NCBI RefSeq assembly: GCF_019578655.1
Contig: NC_063264.1
Coordinates: 18,092,429 to 18,156,428 of the forward strand
DNA length: 64,000 nt
Reading direction: 5' to 3'
Source of the DNA: Ricinus communis
Lineage: Eukaryota > Streptophyta > Magnoliopsida > Malpighiales > Euphorbiaceae
Shown: in pieces, positions 34,187-46,825 of the stretch
Layout: every line of letters starts with the position of its first letter
Position numbering within the stretch: the first letter of the stretch is position 1
Position numbers and translations under genes: made by a program
The notes under the pieces: generated by a model
Seen by the model: only the letters and a program-made list of their open reading frames with translations
Database searches by the model: none
What the model was told of the DNA's origin: nothing

Positions 34187-36725
34187 CACTTTAAACATCT
34201 TAAAATCTTTATTAAGATTATTAAGAAAGCTCGTTTAGTAGTAGTGCCAATAAAAATGATAAAGACGTGCCAAACTAGAATTAGGTTTCTAGGACATCAC
34301 ATAGAAAGCGATACTTATTATCCCTATAAATAGAGCAATAGAATTTGCTAACAAATTCTCTAATGAAATAAGGGAAAGACTCAATTACAAAGATCTTAGG
34401 GAGTCTTAACTATATTGCAGATTTTTATAGATGATTTAGCTAAAGATGCTAAAACTTTATTCGAAAGGCTAAAAAGTACCCTCCTGAATGGATGGAGGCC
34501 AATACTTTAGCTGTTCAAAAGATTAGATTAAAAGCTTAAGAGCTTCCATATCTAGCAATTCCACACCTTGAAGCCTTTAAAATTGTCAAAACAAATGCAT
34601 CTGAAAAGGGTTATAAGAGTATCCTTAAGTAAAGGATATAAGGTAAAGAGCAATTAGTTAAATTTACTTCCGATATTTGGACATGAACTATAATAAATTA
34701 CTCTACTGTCAAAAAAGAAATTATGTCAGTTGTTCTATGTGTCAAGAAATTTTAGTTTGATGTATTAAACCAAATATCCCTTATTAGGATAGATTGTAAA
34801 TCTGCCAAAGGCATTCTACTAGCAGATGTAAAAGTATAACATCAAAGTAAATTTTTGATAGATGGCAGGCCATACTATCTTTTTTGGATTTTGATATAGA
34901 ATTAATAGAAGTGCTAACTCTTTACCTAATTTTCTAACAAGAGAATTTCTTATAAGGAATGAGTTCAAAGGGTAAAGTTCCAAAAATGTCTTATGAGACT
35001 ATCGTTAGTGATTTAGTACCAACAGATCATTTTAGAGAAGATGATTATAAAATTAACATTAAAGTAGTAATGAAGAAAGAAAATATCCATATATTCCTAT
35101 TACCAATGAATTTTTATTAGAAATTGATGCTAAGCATGCAGGTTTACAACTTTATGAAATAACATAAATATATATTAAGCATTCTCTATAACTCATAAAG
35201 CTTATGATTATTATCAGTAAATTTTAGGAGAAACTAGTTCTGTTATCTTTTATGCTACATAACGATATGAAGGAGATCTTACCTATAGTAAGTTTATTAT
35301 AAAAAGGGTTATCACCTTGAAAAAATGGGGAAAAAGTCCTTTTGCAATCGAAGAATTAAAATTTTCCTCTCATATTAGATATTTTAATTACTTCGGTTAT
35401 ATAAGAGCTTGATCAAGAGCCTTATTATATGATAACAAGTAATGCAAGATTAGCTCGTGGACTCAATTTCAATTGGAAGGGCATAATGCCCTACCCACTT
35501 GGTTTATTGAATAGTTTTTTAACTGGGATTATTTTCTATTATATTTTCAAATAAAGTTAGAACTATTTAAGAGTAGCTTATTTTTGAAAATAAAAATCAT
35601 AGGAGCCATCGTCATTCCTTTACTATCTTCTATAAATCCCATGGATTATAAGATGGGAAAGGCACATACTTGGAAAAAGAATCCCTAAATTTGATGAAAC
35701 TATAGAAAAAAGGTCCATTGGTTAACAAGAAGAGTATTAATCAAATGGTGGGATAAATTTGATTTTTTTCCATCCTTCTCGGTTTATTTAATAAACAGAA
35801 TAATTAATTTTAAAAAGAAGACCTTATTGCAGGCCTCATTATCCCAACCTATCCCTAGACATCTAAACACAACAAATTTAAAAAATTTGTTCAAAGATTG
35901 TTTTGAAAATATTTCAAAAGATGAAATGAAACAACAATTTATGACAGCTCTAATAGATAAGAAAGAAACTATATCCTCAAGAACAAGGTCATGCGAGAGA
36001 CACGACAGGTTAAAAGACAAGAACAGCTCAGAGGAATTTGATGATGAAGATAACATATCAGTTGACGCGTTACCAATAATAGATTCTCAAGACTCTTATA
36101 ATTATGATATTTGTCAGATATGATTTAGTTTGCTTATGTAAGCAATGATGTTAAAAATTCTGAAGGGATTCTATAAAAATCTAGGAAGGGGTTGCAAAGC
36201 AGGTCGAAGAAAAGGTTTAAAAATAGCTCTAAACTCTGTCTAAAAATTTGAGTGTTTGTGAGTTTCTCCAAAAATAAGTTTGCAAGAGTGTGAAGTGTTT
36301 ATGGGTGTTTCTCAGTTTGAATATTTTTAAGTAGTTTGTTAGTGTACTCTTGCTCGTTTAAGCTTGTAATCGATTGTATCTTTTCTTGCTCGAACTTGTA
36401 GCCAGTTGTTGTGCTAAATAATAACAATAGTTTGTTATCTCATTCTCTTATACATTCTTCATGCTTACAGTTATAGAAAAATTTGTTGAGAAGCTTGGAT
36501 TAATTGATTAGGAAACAAAGAAAGCCTAATTCAATCAAGAGTTGAACTAGTCCAATAATAAAGATTTTTGTACAATTATAATTGTAATAACCTAGAAGAT
36601 TATTTAATCTAAACGAAATACGAAATCAATTTTTTTAATTAAACAGTTTAATAACTGCTTTAGAAAGAATAATTCCTGAGACCCAATGACTTTCTTACAT
36701 TCTTTGCTTTAGCTTCCTCTATTGG
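34187..36725 (+). pseudogene. Endogenous caulimovirid, right arm: RT end, RNase H and 3' region
   Basis: Mirror of 31,571-34,137. RT C-terminal and RNase H segments occupy about 34.2-34.95 kb with stops. A 98-codon open piece (35,827-36,123), rich in charged residues, belongs to the C-terminal end of the polyprotein. A non-coding tail runs to the junction with the gypsy fragment at 36,725. It cannot encode a functional product. Confidence 0.75.
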
Positions 36726-36726
36726 C

Positions 36727-37294
36727 CTAAATGGAGTAGAATTAAAGTATCCCACATATGACAAAGAGTTGTTTACCTTGGTTCGATATTTGCAACTTAG
36801 CAACACTTCTTATGGCCTAAGGAGTTTGTCATACACACTTATTATGAAAGTTTAAAGAACTTAAGAGCCAAGACAAGCTACATCAAAGGCATGCTAAGTG
36901 GATAAAGTTCATTGAGACCTTTCTATAGGTGATTAAGAATAAGCAAGGTAAAGAAAACATTGTGGTCGATGCATTGTTTCACAGGTATACCTTACTTAAG
37001 ACTCTTGATTCTAAGTTATTGGGTTTTCAGTTTATTAAGGAGTTATATTCACGTGATAATGACTTTAGTAAAGTTTATGATGCTTGTATTAGTGGGGTTT
37101 CCATTAATGAGTTTTATATGTTTTATGGATACTTGTTTAAAAAGAACTTTTTATATGTTCCTTCTTGTTATTTATGTGATTTACTTGTTAAAAAAGTACA
37201 TGAGAGCGATTTAATGGGGGTATTTTGGGATTTATAAGACTTATAAGATCTTGATTGAGCACTTCTTTTAGCATGGTATGAAACATGGTATGCA
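36727..37294 (+). pseudogene. Ty3/gypsy RNase H to early integrase fragment (right copy)
   Basis: Same fragment as at 30,762-31,322, on the plus strand. It has [44 protein letters not shown] and VPSCYLCDLLVKKVHES, the RNase H end and the start of integrase. It is flanked by the viral phrase AGCTTCCTCTATTGG on both sides (ending 36,725 and 37,311), consistent with template switching between viral and gypsy RNA. Confidence 0.8.
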
Positions 37295-37309
37295 TTAAGC
37301 TTCCTCTAT

Positions 37310-37322
37310 TGGTATCAAAGCC
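37310..37322 (+). other. Viral primer-binding site (tRNA-Met type)
   Basis: TGGTATCAAAGCC, the same one-base variant as at 30,735-30,747. It marks the start of the right-arm viral unit. Confidence 0.8.
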
Positions 37323-39425
37323 TTACCATTGAGTGTTTTATTGTGATTAAATTCAAGTGAAATCTTAAGTCGTGTTTTCATTTGTGTCCTTGTAAGCCAA
37401 GGTAGGCGTGTCTGGACTTAGAAGGAGTAAATCGTTGACAGTGATCTTGAATTTGGTCATGGATAAAATATTTGAGAGTTTTGGTAATTCTACTAATAGC
37501 TCAGCCAGTGCTAGTGAAGTTAAAAGGAAATCAAAGAATAAGGAGATATTGTTATTAGAAAATATTGCACAAAATCTTCAGAATTGGAAATTTCCTCCAA
37601 TAAATTCTTTCTCGATTTATAAGTCAAATAATCAATTTATATTTACATCTGATTATATGATTAAAACTATAGAATAAGTTGTTCTTATTCATGAGGTATT
37701 TAGTTCCTTTAGTTTATTATCCCAAAACCTGTTAGCAAAGCATCAAGAAAAGTATGAGTTTCTTCATGTAAGAATGGTGCATGTTGCTTTAAAGCTAAGA
37801 TTAGGGTTAAATACCTCAGTAATGATATATGTATGAGATAAAAAGCATAATCAATTTCACGACTCTACGAGAATTAACCTTATGTAATGGCCTAGTTTAT
37901 TCCTCTTGATATCCAAATTTCACTCACTTTCTGATCCAAATTTATTATGTGTATTAAGCCTTGATATTAAAACCACCGATTATGATATGCTACCTGGATC
38001 AGAAAATGTTATTCTTATTTATAGAATTCATTATAAGGCTATGAATATGGTGGTCCCTAATTTAAAGGATTCATCCATAAAGTTCCTTAATCCTAAAGGA
38101 ACAATGACTTTGTTTTTTTACTAATCTATCAAAAGGAAATCTTATGGTTCCAAAGGTAGTCTCCTAGAATGAGGTTAATCTACCAAAAAGATGGGTATTA
38201 GAAGAGGTTTTCCCAGCCAAAAGGACGATTGAAGGTCTATCCAATAGAAAATAGAACATAAAGATGGAAATGTTGAAATTACATTTTCAAGAAGTAGATC
38301 GGTTATTTTTTACCCAGACATGAGGTCTTATTTCTCTTACTTACCTCCCAGAACATCTTGTTATGATATCAATGTGCCTTTAAGAATGACACATTTATTA
38401 CTAGGATTTCAAAGAATTGAAGAAAATGTGGGTCATCCTCAATTTAGGGATGAAAGACCAGAAAGTCCTACACCATCAAATATGGGATATGAAAGAGATA
38501 GTATCACTAATATGGATCGTTTAAATCTAGTGGTTTTAACCCATAAAGAGGAACCATTTAATAAATGGTATACTACATATCTCAAGATTAAAGATCAAAA
38601 GGTATGGAAAAGAAAATACCAGCTTTATGAGGCTAAAGAAGGAGTCAAAGAATTCTAAGAATTCCTTCAATCTTATTGTAAATTGCTAGGAAAGTGTTAT
38701 CCAGATTTTTTAGATAAACAAATTCTTAATACTCTAGAAACTGTTTATCAAAATATTTTACGATTAAAGGAAAACTTATTAAGAGTGTTCATCCCCCTCA
38801 AACAGAACTCTTCTGCAAAATAAATAACCAAAAGGAAGTTATATGTTCTCCTTATAAAGGAGGGAATTTAGAAGCTATAGTCCAACAAAATAATTTTTTC
38901 ATAGTTATACACGATCGGGAAGTAATGTCATAAAATAGAGTTAAAAGTAGCCGGCTTAAAGTAAAAAATGGATTACATTCTGAAACAAGAATCTTCTTCC
39001 ATCCCTTATGAAAAGAAGATATTGTTTAAACCTATGGATACATCTAAGTTAGATATAAAACTAACAAGAGACGAAAAAACTAAAATGGAAGAAGAATTAA
39101 TCAAAAGCCTCTCATCACTAGGAATAAAAAATCATGGTAAGAGTATTGCTTCTTTAAATAAATGCAAAGATCTATTAGGGCAACCATTAGAAAAATTCGG
39201 CTTCAAGGTATTCTATTCCAAGCCGCCTTCTGCAAACGTTTCGATGGAAAGTATTGAGCCAATGGATAAGAGTCGGAGGAATCTGAAAGGAAAGAAAGGA
39301 TTATTAATAACCTTGAAAGCATGTTTTTCGAAGAAACTAGCCAGATTATTAAAATTGCTTATCCCAAGATAAGTGCCAATACTCCAGTAAAGCCTTATTA
39401 TCTAATAAAGCCTATTGATCTTCAC
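37323..39425 (+). pseudogene. Endogenous caulimovirid, right arm: leader, movement-protein and start of coat-protein region
   Basis: Plus-strand viral DNA. It holds an N-terminal polyprotein piece (37,408-37,677), a 30K-type movement-protein region (about 37.75-38.2 kb, with stops), a linker (38,320-38,658) and the start of the coat-protein region (38,968-39,372). This arm lacks the 0.48-kb insertion seen on the left. It ends at about 39,425, where subrepeat monomers begin, so the rest of the viral genome is missing. Confidence 0.75.
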
Positions 39426-39429
39426 AAGA

Positions 39430-40130
39430 GGTTAATCCAATGCACTTAACTTCAATTTGTGAAGGGTTTAAATATAACAAATCGTGAAGTTCATATGCCC
39501 AATTGAAGCAAAGTTAAGTTTAGGAGGCCAATTACACAAATATGACAAATTCAAGAGCTCAATTATGTATTTTATCTATTATAAATAATGTTCTTCATGA
39601 GAATACTAATTTTTTATTACTACCGTTAGTGAAAGGGTTAAAAATAACAATCCGTAAAGTTGAGAAGTCTAATTGAATGAAAATTGAGTTTGATAAGCCA
39701 TTGAAAAAACCAGACAAATTCATAGGGCTATTTATATATTTAGCCTGTTTTAGATGGCATAAAATACACGTGTATAACGTCTGTGATTGAAGGGGTTAAA
39801 AATAATAACTCATAAGGTTGAAAGGTCTAATTGAATTAAAGTTGAGTTCGGGGGGCCAATTGCTAAAATTGAACTAGTTCAAGAGACTTTTTATGCATTT
39901 AGCTATTATTTTATATTTTAAATATTATTATTATATTCGAATTTAGGCGCTTTTTAGATGGTGTAACACACGCACATAACGTCCGTGACAAAAAGGATTA
40001 AAAATAATAATCGGTAAAATTGAGAAATCCAATTGAATTAAAGTTGAGTTTGGGAGACGAATTGTAAAAACCGAATAAGATAATAGGGCCATAAAATAAA
40101 GGACTATGTCTTCTGATATCTTATTTTTTG
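39430..40130 (+). repeat. Four degenerate subrepeat monomers
   Basis: Four monomers start near 39,465, 39,635, 39,795 and 39,995 with variants of GGGTTAAAAATAATAACTCG, each followed by a variant of TCTAATTGAATTAAAGTTGAG and a GCCAATT passage. Spacing is about 160-200 bp. The family is the one inside the 10.2-14.9 kb duplication. The array begins exactly where viral homology ends. Confidence 0.75.
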
Positions 40131-41090
40131 AGTCTATTTTCTTTAATCCATTGGCATCCAAACCCTAAAAATATGGGTGGGCCAAAGTAAGTGAGCAACA
40201 ATAAAAGAGTATTTCAAAGTATTGTTGATTCTAATATAACAAATAAAAGATTATTTTTAATTTGAAATATTTAATTTATAATTTTATAATAAAATAAAAA
40301 CTTATTAATGATAGTAGGCGAGATCCCGTGGCAAAGGAGGCGTCCTGCCCTTGGTAAAATCTCTTACCGAAGTAGGATTCCTTTCCCGCCCTAAAAATAT
40401 ACGAGGGATTCGATTTGGAAAAAAAAAAACAAGGAAAACCCATACCTTGCAGTACATAGTACATTTGACAAACTCGCACTTTGGGATAATATATATATAT
40501 ATATATATGTATATTTCATTTTTTAATAAATTTAATAATTCTAACTCTAGTTAATATTTAGTAACAAATTAATATAAATTCAATTTATTAATTATTTTTG
40601 CTTTATTATATATTATATTTCTTTCCATCATTAATTACAGTATATATACATATTATATCATTACTTATTATATAACACAGTTGATCTAATTAAATAATAA
40701 GAAATCTATTATATATATTAATCATGTCTATAATATAGTAATCTAATTAAATAAGAAAAAAATCCATTATGTATATAAATCATGTCTATAAATTATGTAT
40801 TGTATATTAATAAAATAACAAAAATAAAAAATATTGCTAAATATTTAATATAAATATTTTAAAATTAAATATGTATTAAACTGCTAATATAAAGATCCGA
40901 GTAGAAATTCGCTATCTCTCAAACTGTGATGCCACTGGCACCTCGTCAATTGAACACGACAAATAATGAATAATGAGGATCTATTTACCATGGGGAGGTA
41001 CCCTTTTCTTGCAAAAACAACCTGATGTTGCACCAAGTTCTTCTGTAAAACAATCAATTTATCTAAGGTACAACTCTTAAAATAAAATGT
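40131..41090. other. Intergenic DNA with a TA microsatellite
   Basis: No gene. A short (TA)n lies at about 40,488-40,508. The segment 40,315-40,400 is richer in GC (CGTGGCAAAGGAGGCGTCC) but I cannot place it. Confidence 0.45.
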
Positions 41091-41097
41091 TCAACCA

Positions 41098-41364
41098 ATG
41101 AATGTAAGGGAATTATGGTCGAAATGTACATTGCCTCTTATAATTCCTCCTAAGTTTGCAAAGCGCAAATGGGGTAGAAGAGTGATGGCAAGAAGGAAAG
41201 ATTCTGTTAAGCTAGAGAGTGGAAAAGCTATTAACAAGAGGGTTTCTAATAAGGGTATGACAATGAAATGCAGTGTTTACGAGAAAAATGGACATAACAA
41301 AAGATCTCATGGTTCAGAAATGCAGAATATACCTAAGGACAATAGGATTCTAAATTGGAAGTAA
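41098..41364 (+). pseudogene. C-terminal fragment of a MULE transposase
   Basis: An 88-codon open piece with ELWSKCTLPLIIPPKFAKRK, a basic GRRVMARRKDSVK stretch and KGMTMKCSVYEKNGHNKRSH. This is the proline- and basic-rich tail plus zinc knuckle that ends MuDR transposases after the SWIM domain. The knuckle has lost two metal ligands (Tyr and His in place of Cys). No DDE core is nearby. Confidence 0.7.
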
Positions 41365-41612
41365 GGATATTTGTGCACTGTAATTAACATAAAGATAATT
41401 TATTACTTCATTTACCTTTTCTTTTTAATGTAATATGCAGGTTAAAAGGAAGAGGACAAAACTACTTTAGATAATGATGAACAACACATTCGAGCCATTG
41501 CACAGTGGAGTCCTAATGGTTTAACTCACACACAATCCATGTCTTCCTAGCTTGTCAAAGAAACCCAAGGACACTTGATGTGGTTTGACGCTTTTTTACG
41601 TGAGAAACGAAG

Positions 41613-42086
41613 ATATTTTTTATATTAAAGAAGTACTACGTGTTTTATTCTTTTAGTATCTTTTAGATATATATTTATATTTTTATTATTCTTTATATAA
41701 TACTGCATGTATTTACTATGAACTATTACTAATTTATAATTTTATAAGTAATGTGGCATCTAATAATGTATCAAAGAATTTATAATTATATTAAAATCTT
41801 ATTTAAAAAATTATTTTTTAAATTCGATTAAAATTAAAAAATATATGTTTTAACAATTTACTGTGATCATAAATATCTAATTGGATGCTAAATTAATTAA
41901 AAATACTTATTTTATTAAATATTTATATTTTTATTAATATTTAAAATATAAAAAATGAGAAAAAAATTGAATGTACCTAAAAGATATTAGAAAAAGAAAC
42001 ACATATTAAAAATTTGATACAAAAAATACTTATGTCCATAAAGTGTAAAAATATCAAATCACAGGTTAAATTTTTGAACTTTATCC
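41613..42086 (+). repeat. 0.48-kb dispersed repeat, copy 2
   Basis: Direct-orientation match to 29,559-30,034 across the whole length. Neither copy has an obvious TG...CA end or inverted repeat, so its class is unknown. Confidence 0.8.
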
Positions 42087-45000
42087 TTATCGTAAATAAT
42101 CAATATTAATGCTAAGATCATGTTTATGATTTTCTAAGCAATATACTAAGTTAGAAATTAAAAATAAGTTATTATTATCATTTGCCTATTTTATTTACTA
42201 TTTTTTATACTTTATTGTATTTAAAAGCATAGCTTCTTTATTGTAACTAAATGGCATGTTATATCATTAAAAAATTTAATTTTAATTCTTTCATATTGAT
42301 TATCTACTTATTTCAATTTAATTGAATTTTAGTTAATTAAATATTTAAATTTATGTATCAATTTTGATAAAATTAAAAAGTTATAATAAGATTCTAAAAA
42401 GCATTAAAGTTGGTAATTTCTTTTGCAATTAAGGAAAGTGAGATTCTAACTTAGACATCCGCATTGAGTGCTCAATCAACTGTAGTGCTCCGTCAGCAAG
42501 ATTACAGTCTTTTTAATCTTTATTTTAAATTACAAAAGTCATAAATAAAGAACCAACTAACTTTAGGTTGGAGTGACATTTTATCCTAATCAAAACTCAT
42601 CCGCTAATTCTTCAACATTAGTGGATTCAGACCTCCCTTTTATTTTTTCCAAATTTCATTATGGTCATAGATCACCCAAGTTTGAGTCTATAAGTAATGA
42701 TAATTGCGCTATAAAAACTCGCTTTGCTACAGCTCCGATGGATTCTTTTAACCAAGCCATTGTTTATGAGTCATCAGCTCATTCTTCAACGAATATACGA
42801 TCGTAATGTTTTTTATAATTAACTCAAAAAATATTTTATGAATTCTCTTAGAGAAGAAAAAGAAATTAATCTATTTTATTGATTAAAAACATTTTCTTTT
42901 ATGGCTGATTTGCAAATTGTATCCATCTTATAATTTAGATAAATCAGAATTGATTTTTGACTTCAGTAATTCACAACGGCAATAATTTTCTTTTAATATA
43001 TTGGGATAGACTAATATTGTGGTTCATATAATAAATTTCTTTAAATTGTATGGAAAATGTATTTAAATTTATATTTAATGTGTTTGGTATAAGTAAAAAT
43101 TTATTTGAAAGTTTATCTCATTAAATTCATGAAATTGGTTATGGCAACCAGATTTTATCATCATTATGTTTAATTCAAATCCTACAAAAAATTTATTTTA
43201 ATTATTAAACTAGACAGTGACCTACACAACCCTACGAGATTAATAAAATAATTATATACTAAAGTTGATAAAATTGTTAATAACTAATATATATAATTTC
43301 AATTAAATAAAATTAAAGTATCTTTCAAAAATTCGTTTATTATGATAAAATGAGATAAAAAATTATGGAATGAATTTAACTTTTAAATGAATTATTTTAA
43401 GTCGAAATTATGGTATTTTAATATTTCTAAATAAAATTCAATTACATTGGTACTCACAATTTCTAATATATAGAACTAAAAATTTGATTTGGATAATGAC
43501 AATTATTAGTTTTAGAGCTAAAAAGATTGAAACAAATGTTATTTTTTAACAAGGAATGCTCCATTTAAAATATTATTTTAATTTTAGAATACATAATAAA
43601 AATTTAAATAATAAATAATAATAACGTTATTAAAATAACAATACATCTACTCTTTGTAAAAGTCTAAATAATAAGATACCTTCATGGTGTCAATTCTTTA
43701 ACTGCACGCAACCGTATTTCTTTTGGCTGATGGCAATATATATGTATTTATTAATATTAAACCAGTTAAAATGTTAGAATCAACATTGTAGTTTGTTTTA
43801 ATCTTTGGGTTTTAGTTGAACTATTTAATTTTTAATATTGTTATTATTAATATTCTGCGTGTTCATATTTTTAGTCTTGCCTTTATTCAATGTACACGTA
43901 CCTTAAAAACTTAGAATTAGTCACTGCCAGCGACTAAAATTATTGCAAATATAAATTTCATTTTCAGGTTTGGAAAGTCAACTTTGCCAAAACAATATAA
44001 TATCTGGGAAAATAGTCCAATGCTTCAGCTATAAGTTAGTCCAATGATAATTGTTCAATTTATACGATAATTTTACAAAAACGACGTATCTTTATATATT
44101 AATTCTATTAAAAAATTATAATTTTAGTGTATGTTTTATTTCTTAAATATAAAAAGGAGTTTATAATTTACATTTAGAGAGTTAAACTTCACTCTTTATT
44201 TTGAATTTAATATATATAAATTTTATATATTTTGTTAATATTTTTCATTAGCTAAAGTTAAAAAAATAAAATAAAAGTAATAATATTTATGAAAATAAAA
44301 GTAAAATATAAAATATACTATAAAAAGTCAATTGAATTTAAACTACAAATTTTTTATTTTTTATATTTGAATATCTTTAAGATATTTTTTATTTTATAGA
44401 TTATGCTCTTTAAAATAAAAAGTGCTATTGAATATTCTTTGAAAAATTTATATATCTCATTATATATTTTAAATAATTCTAATTTAGTTGTTATCATTAA
44501 TTTTTATTAAAATTTCTTGTTAGATATTTTAAGTGTCAGCTATTCACATTGATTTTGTTGGAGTTACCAACTCATCCATTGTTGCTATGCTATATGATTT
44601 TTTAACTATTGAGATTCAAATAAAAAAATCTAGTATTACATTGAAACTTAAAAAAAAAAAAAAAATTTAATAGAAATTTTACAATTTTGAAAAACAGTCG
44701 AAATTTAATTTTAGGTGAAATAATTTATGTTAATAGATGAAATTCGTTTGTGACTATTAATTACCCAACTAACAATTAAGAGAGAAAAACGGACTATAAT
44801 TTGAGATGAACCAAAGAAGAAAAATAGAATATATTTTTAAATCGAAAGGACTAAATTTATATTTGTAGTTCTCATAATATGTAAAGTTTATCTTAAAAGT
44901 CTAAGATGGGGTAATAAACTCTAAAGAATAAATCATGGTCTCAGACAATTTTACACAAATATTTTATTTCATTTTAAATCTTTAATATATCATAGAATTA

Positions 45001-45465
45001 ATTTTATAATCTACATAAAATTATAATTATGCATAGGTAAATTTTTTTGATATGGGACCTAAAAATATTATTGTTTATTATAATATAAATTTTATTCTTA
45101 TATATAACTGTTTAAATTGAGTGCTAAAATTCTTTTGATTATATGAATCTTATTTTTATATAAAATATCAAGAATTTCTTATCTAGATTTGGTGTATATG
45201 TGCCACAACAAATAGGTTAGTGACATGTATTATTTTACATTTTGGTATTAAATAATTGATACATTATTTAAAATTAATAAATATATATATTAATCATTAA
45301 TCAATTTGGTGTATAAATGGGATTTACACTAAATTTAGACAAAAATTTTCTTAAAATATCATTAGAGGGAGATTCTTACATTACTTGCTACCTAACATTC
45401 TGCTAAACTAACCAGCTATATTCTTAAGAAATTTTCTTAGTTATCTCTTAAAATATCACTTTCAT
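42087..45465. other. Long AT-rich intergenic region
   Basis: No recognised gene. A 77-codon open frame at 42,573-42,806 has a mixed composition but no motif, start context or splice partner that I can support. Poly-A runs and A/T simple sequence are common. Confidence 0.45.
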
Positions 45466-45473
45466 TAACATAG

Positions 45474-46194
45474 ATGGGTAATTGCCGGTTTAATATCCAA
45501 AGTTTGCATTTTGTTTCAAATTGGGTACCAAACTTCAATTTAGCATCAATCTAATAACTAAATTTTAATTCTTGTATCAACGGTAAGCCATTCATTAACT
45601 TCTTATAATTTTATGCATATGTGGCGATAAAAAAATAACACGGTAAGTAACTAAATATCAATGTCATTTAAGTAGTGGACTCTATTTCTATTCTAATCAT
45701 ACCTCACTATCTTTTTTTACTTTTAATCCTAATTTTAAAAATTACCCATTCTATTTTTCTAATACTTTGCATAAATTATTTAAACCCAACAGCCCACAAC
45801 TTACATCTTTTACCACTCACAGTAGCTGATCATATTATTCAATCTCTTTCAAATACCCAAATGTGTAAATGATTTGGTAAAATTCTCTTCTAATTTAAGT
45901 AAAGTTTCAAGTTCGAGTCTTGAGTATGCAATTGCATTAAAACTTTTGAGATAGTATTTTGCTACCCATAAGAATCTTTCACGGCAATACTCTAAATTAA
46001 CTCTAGATATATGTACACTAAAAAAATATCCACCTTATTTTCCAGTCGCCACATACACAACGGAAATTCAATTTATGAGGAACTTATCATCGATATAAAA
46101 ATCAAAGTTTAGTTATCAAATTGATACAAATTGGAGTTTGATACCTAATTTGAAACAAAGCATAAAGATTGGATACCAAATGGGCAATTAACCC
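45474..46194. mobile_element. MULE-type TIR element upstream of KEN gene 2
   Basis: Arms of about 150 bp are inverted copies: the left starts ATGGGTAATTGCC and the right, reversed, AGGGTTAATTGCC. Both continue through TTTGTTTCAAATT-type and GATAACTAAA-type passages to a GTGGCG core. TAACATAG flanks both sides (45466-45473 and 46195-46202), an 8-bp duplication (9 bp with one change). No transposase. The right end lies 218 bp before the TATA box of the downstream gene. Confidence 0.8.
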
Positions 46195-46411
46195 TAACAT
46201 AGTTCCTCTATCACTTGCCATCAACCACCTCTTAAACTAATATTTCTAAGCTAGTCTTTGAGAATGATAATCAGGAACGCGGCAATTCTGTCAACGTCAA
46301 GAGCCAGGAAGTTCTTTCTTCTGGTTTAATCTCTGTTATTATTATGTTTTTCTATAATAAAAAAATTGGATTTGGAAAAGAAGAGCTAGGGGTTGTCTCT
46401 TTTGAAATACA

Positions 46412-46825
46412 TATAAAATGCAGCTCTGTCTTTAGCAAGTAAATTCTTGTGATGAACTGCTATCAGAGATTTTCCAACTCCCAGCGATTTCCATTATTCA
46501 ATAAGGTCTGTTTGAATTCTCTATGCTTTTCTTTTAAAAAGAAATGGATTAACTGTTATATATTATACCTGCCTGTTCTCTTTCTTTCATTCTTTCTTTT
46601 TATTTTATTTTTTTAGGTTAATTAGATTTCATTATTTGGAGTATATACACAAAGGAATTATAGAATTTCTATCTTTCATGTTTCTGTTTTAAGTTCATCT
46701 CGCTGTTTTTCTTTTAAGCAAGAATAAGAACGCTGTTTTTTTCTTTTAATCACTCAATCTATTTCTTTCACTCTTGATGGAAACCGCATACAATTTGCAG
46801 GGATTCAGTAAATACGTAATTGATA
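46412..46825 (+). promoter_or_regulatory. TATA box, leader exon and leader intron of KEN gene 2
   Basis: TATAAAA at 46,412-46,418 suggests transcription from about 46,445. A leader intron fits AAG|GTCTGT at 46,505/46,506 to TTTGCAG at 46,800. Then comes 25 bp of leader before the ATG at 46,826. KEN gene 1 also has a splice acceptor just before its ATG, so the spliced leader seems ancestral. Confidence 0.55.

Larger units (their letters stand above)
28900..39425. repeat. Large inverted repeat with about 5.2-kb arms
   Basis: The left arm (about 28,900-34,137) and right arm (34,187-39,425) are reverse complements with moderate divergence, separated by a unique spacer of about 49 bp (34,138-34,186). 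The axis is flanked by ATCTTAATAATCTTAATAAAG on the left and its complement on the right. Both arms contain RT-end/RNase H viral DNA, the gypsy fragment, a primer-binding site and the movement-protein region. They differ by a 0.48-kb insertion and the 235-bp leader piece on the left. Confidence 0.85.

Noticed and set aside
37310..39425. Possibility that the viral copy is intact and replication-competent
   Set aside because: Each arm has multiple stops and shifts, part of RT is missing at the axis, and the right arm is cut off inside the coat-protein region.
42573..42806. 77-codon open frame with balanced composition
   Set aside because: No motif, no splice partners and no homologue recognised. 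Could be chance.
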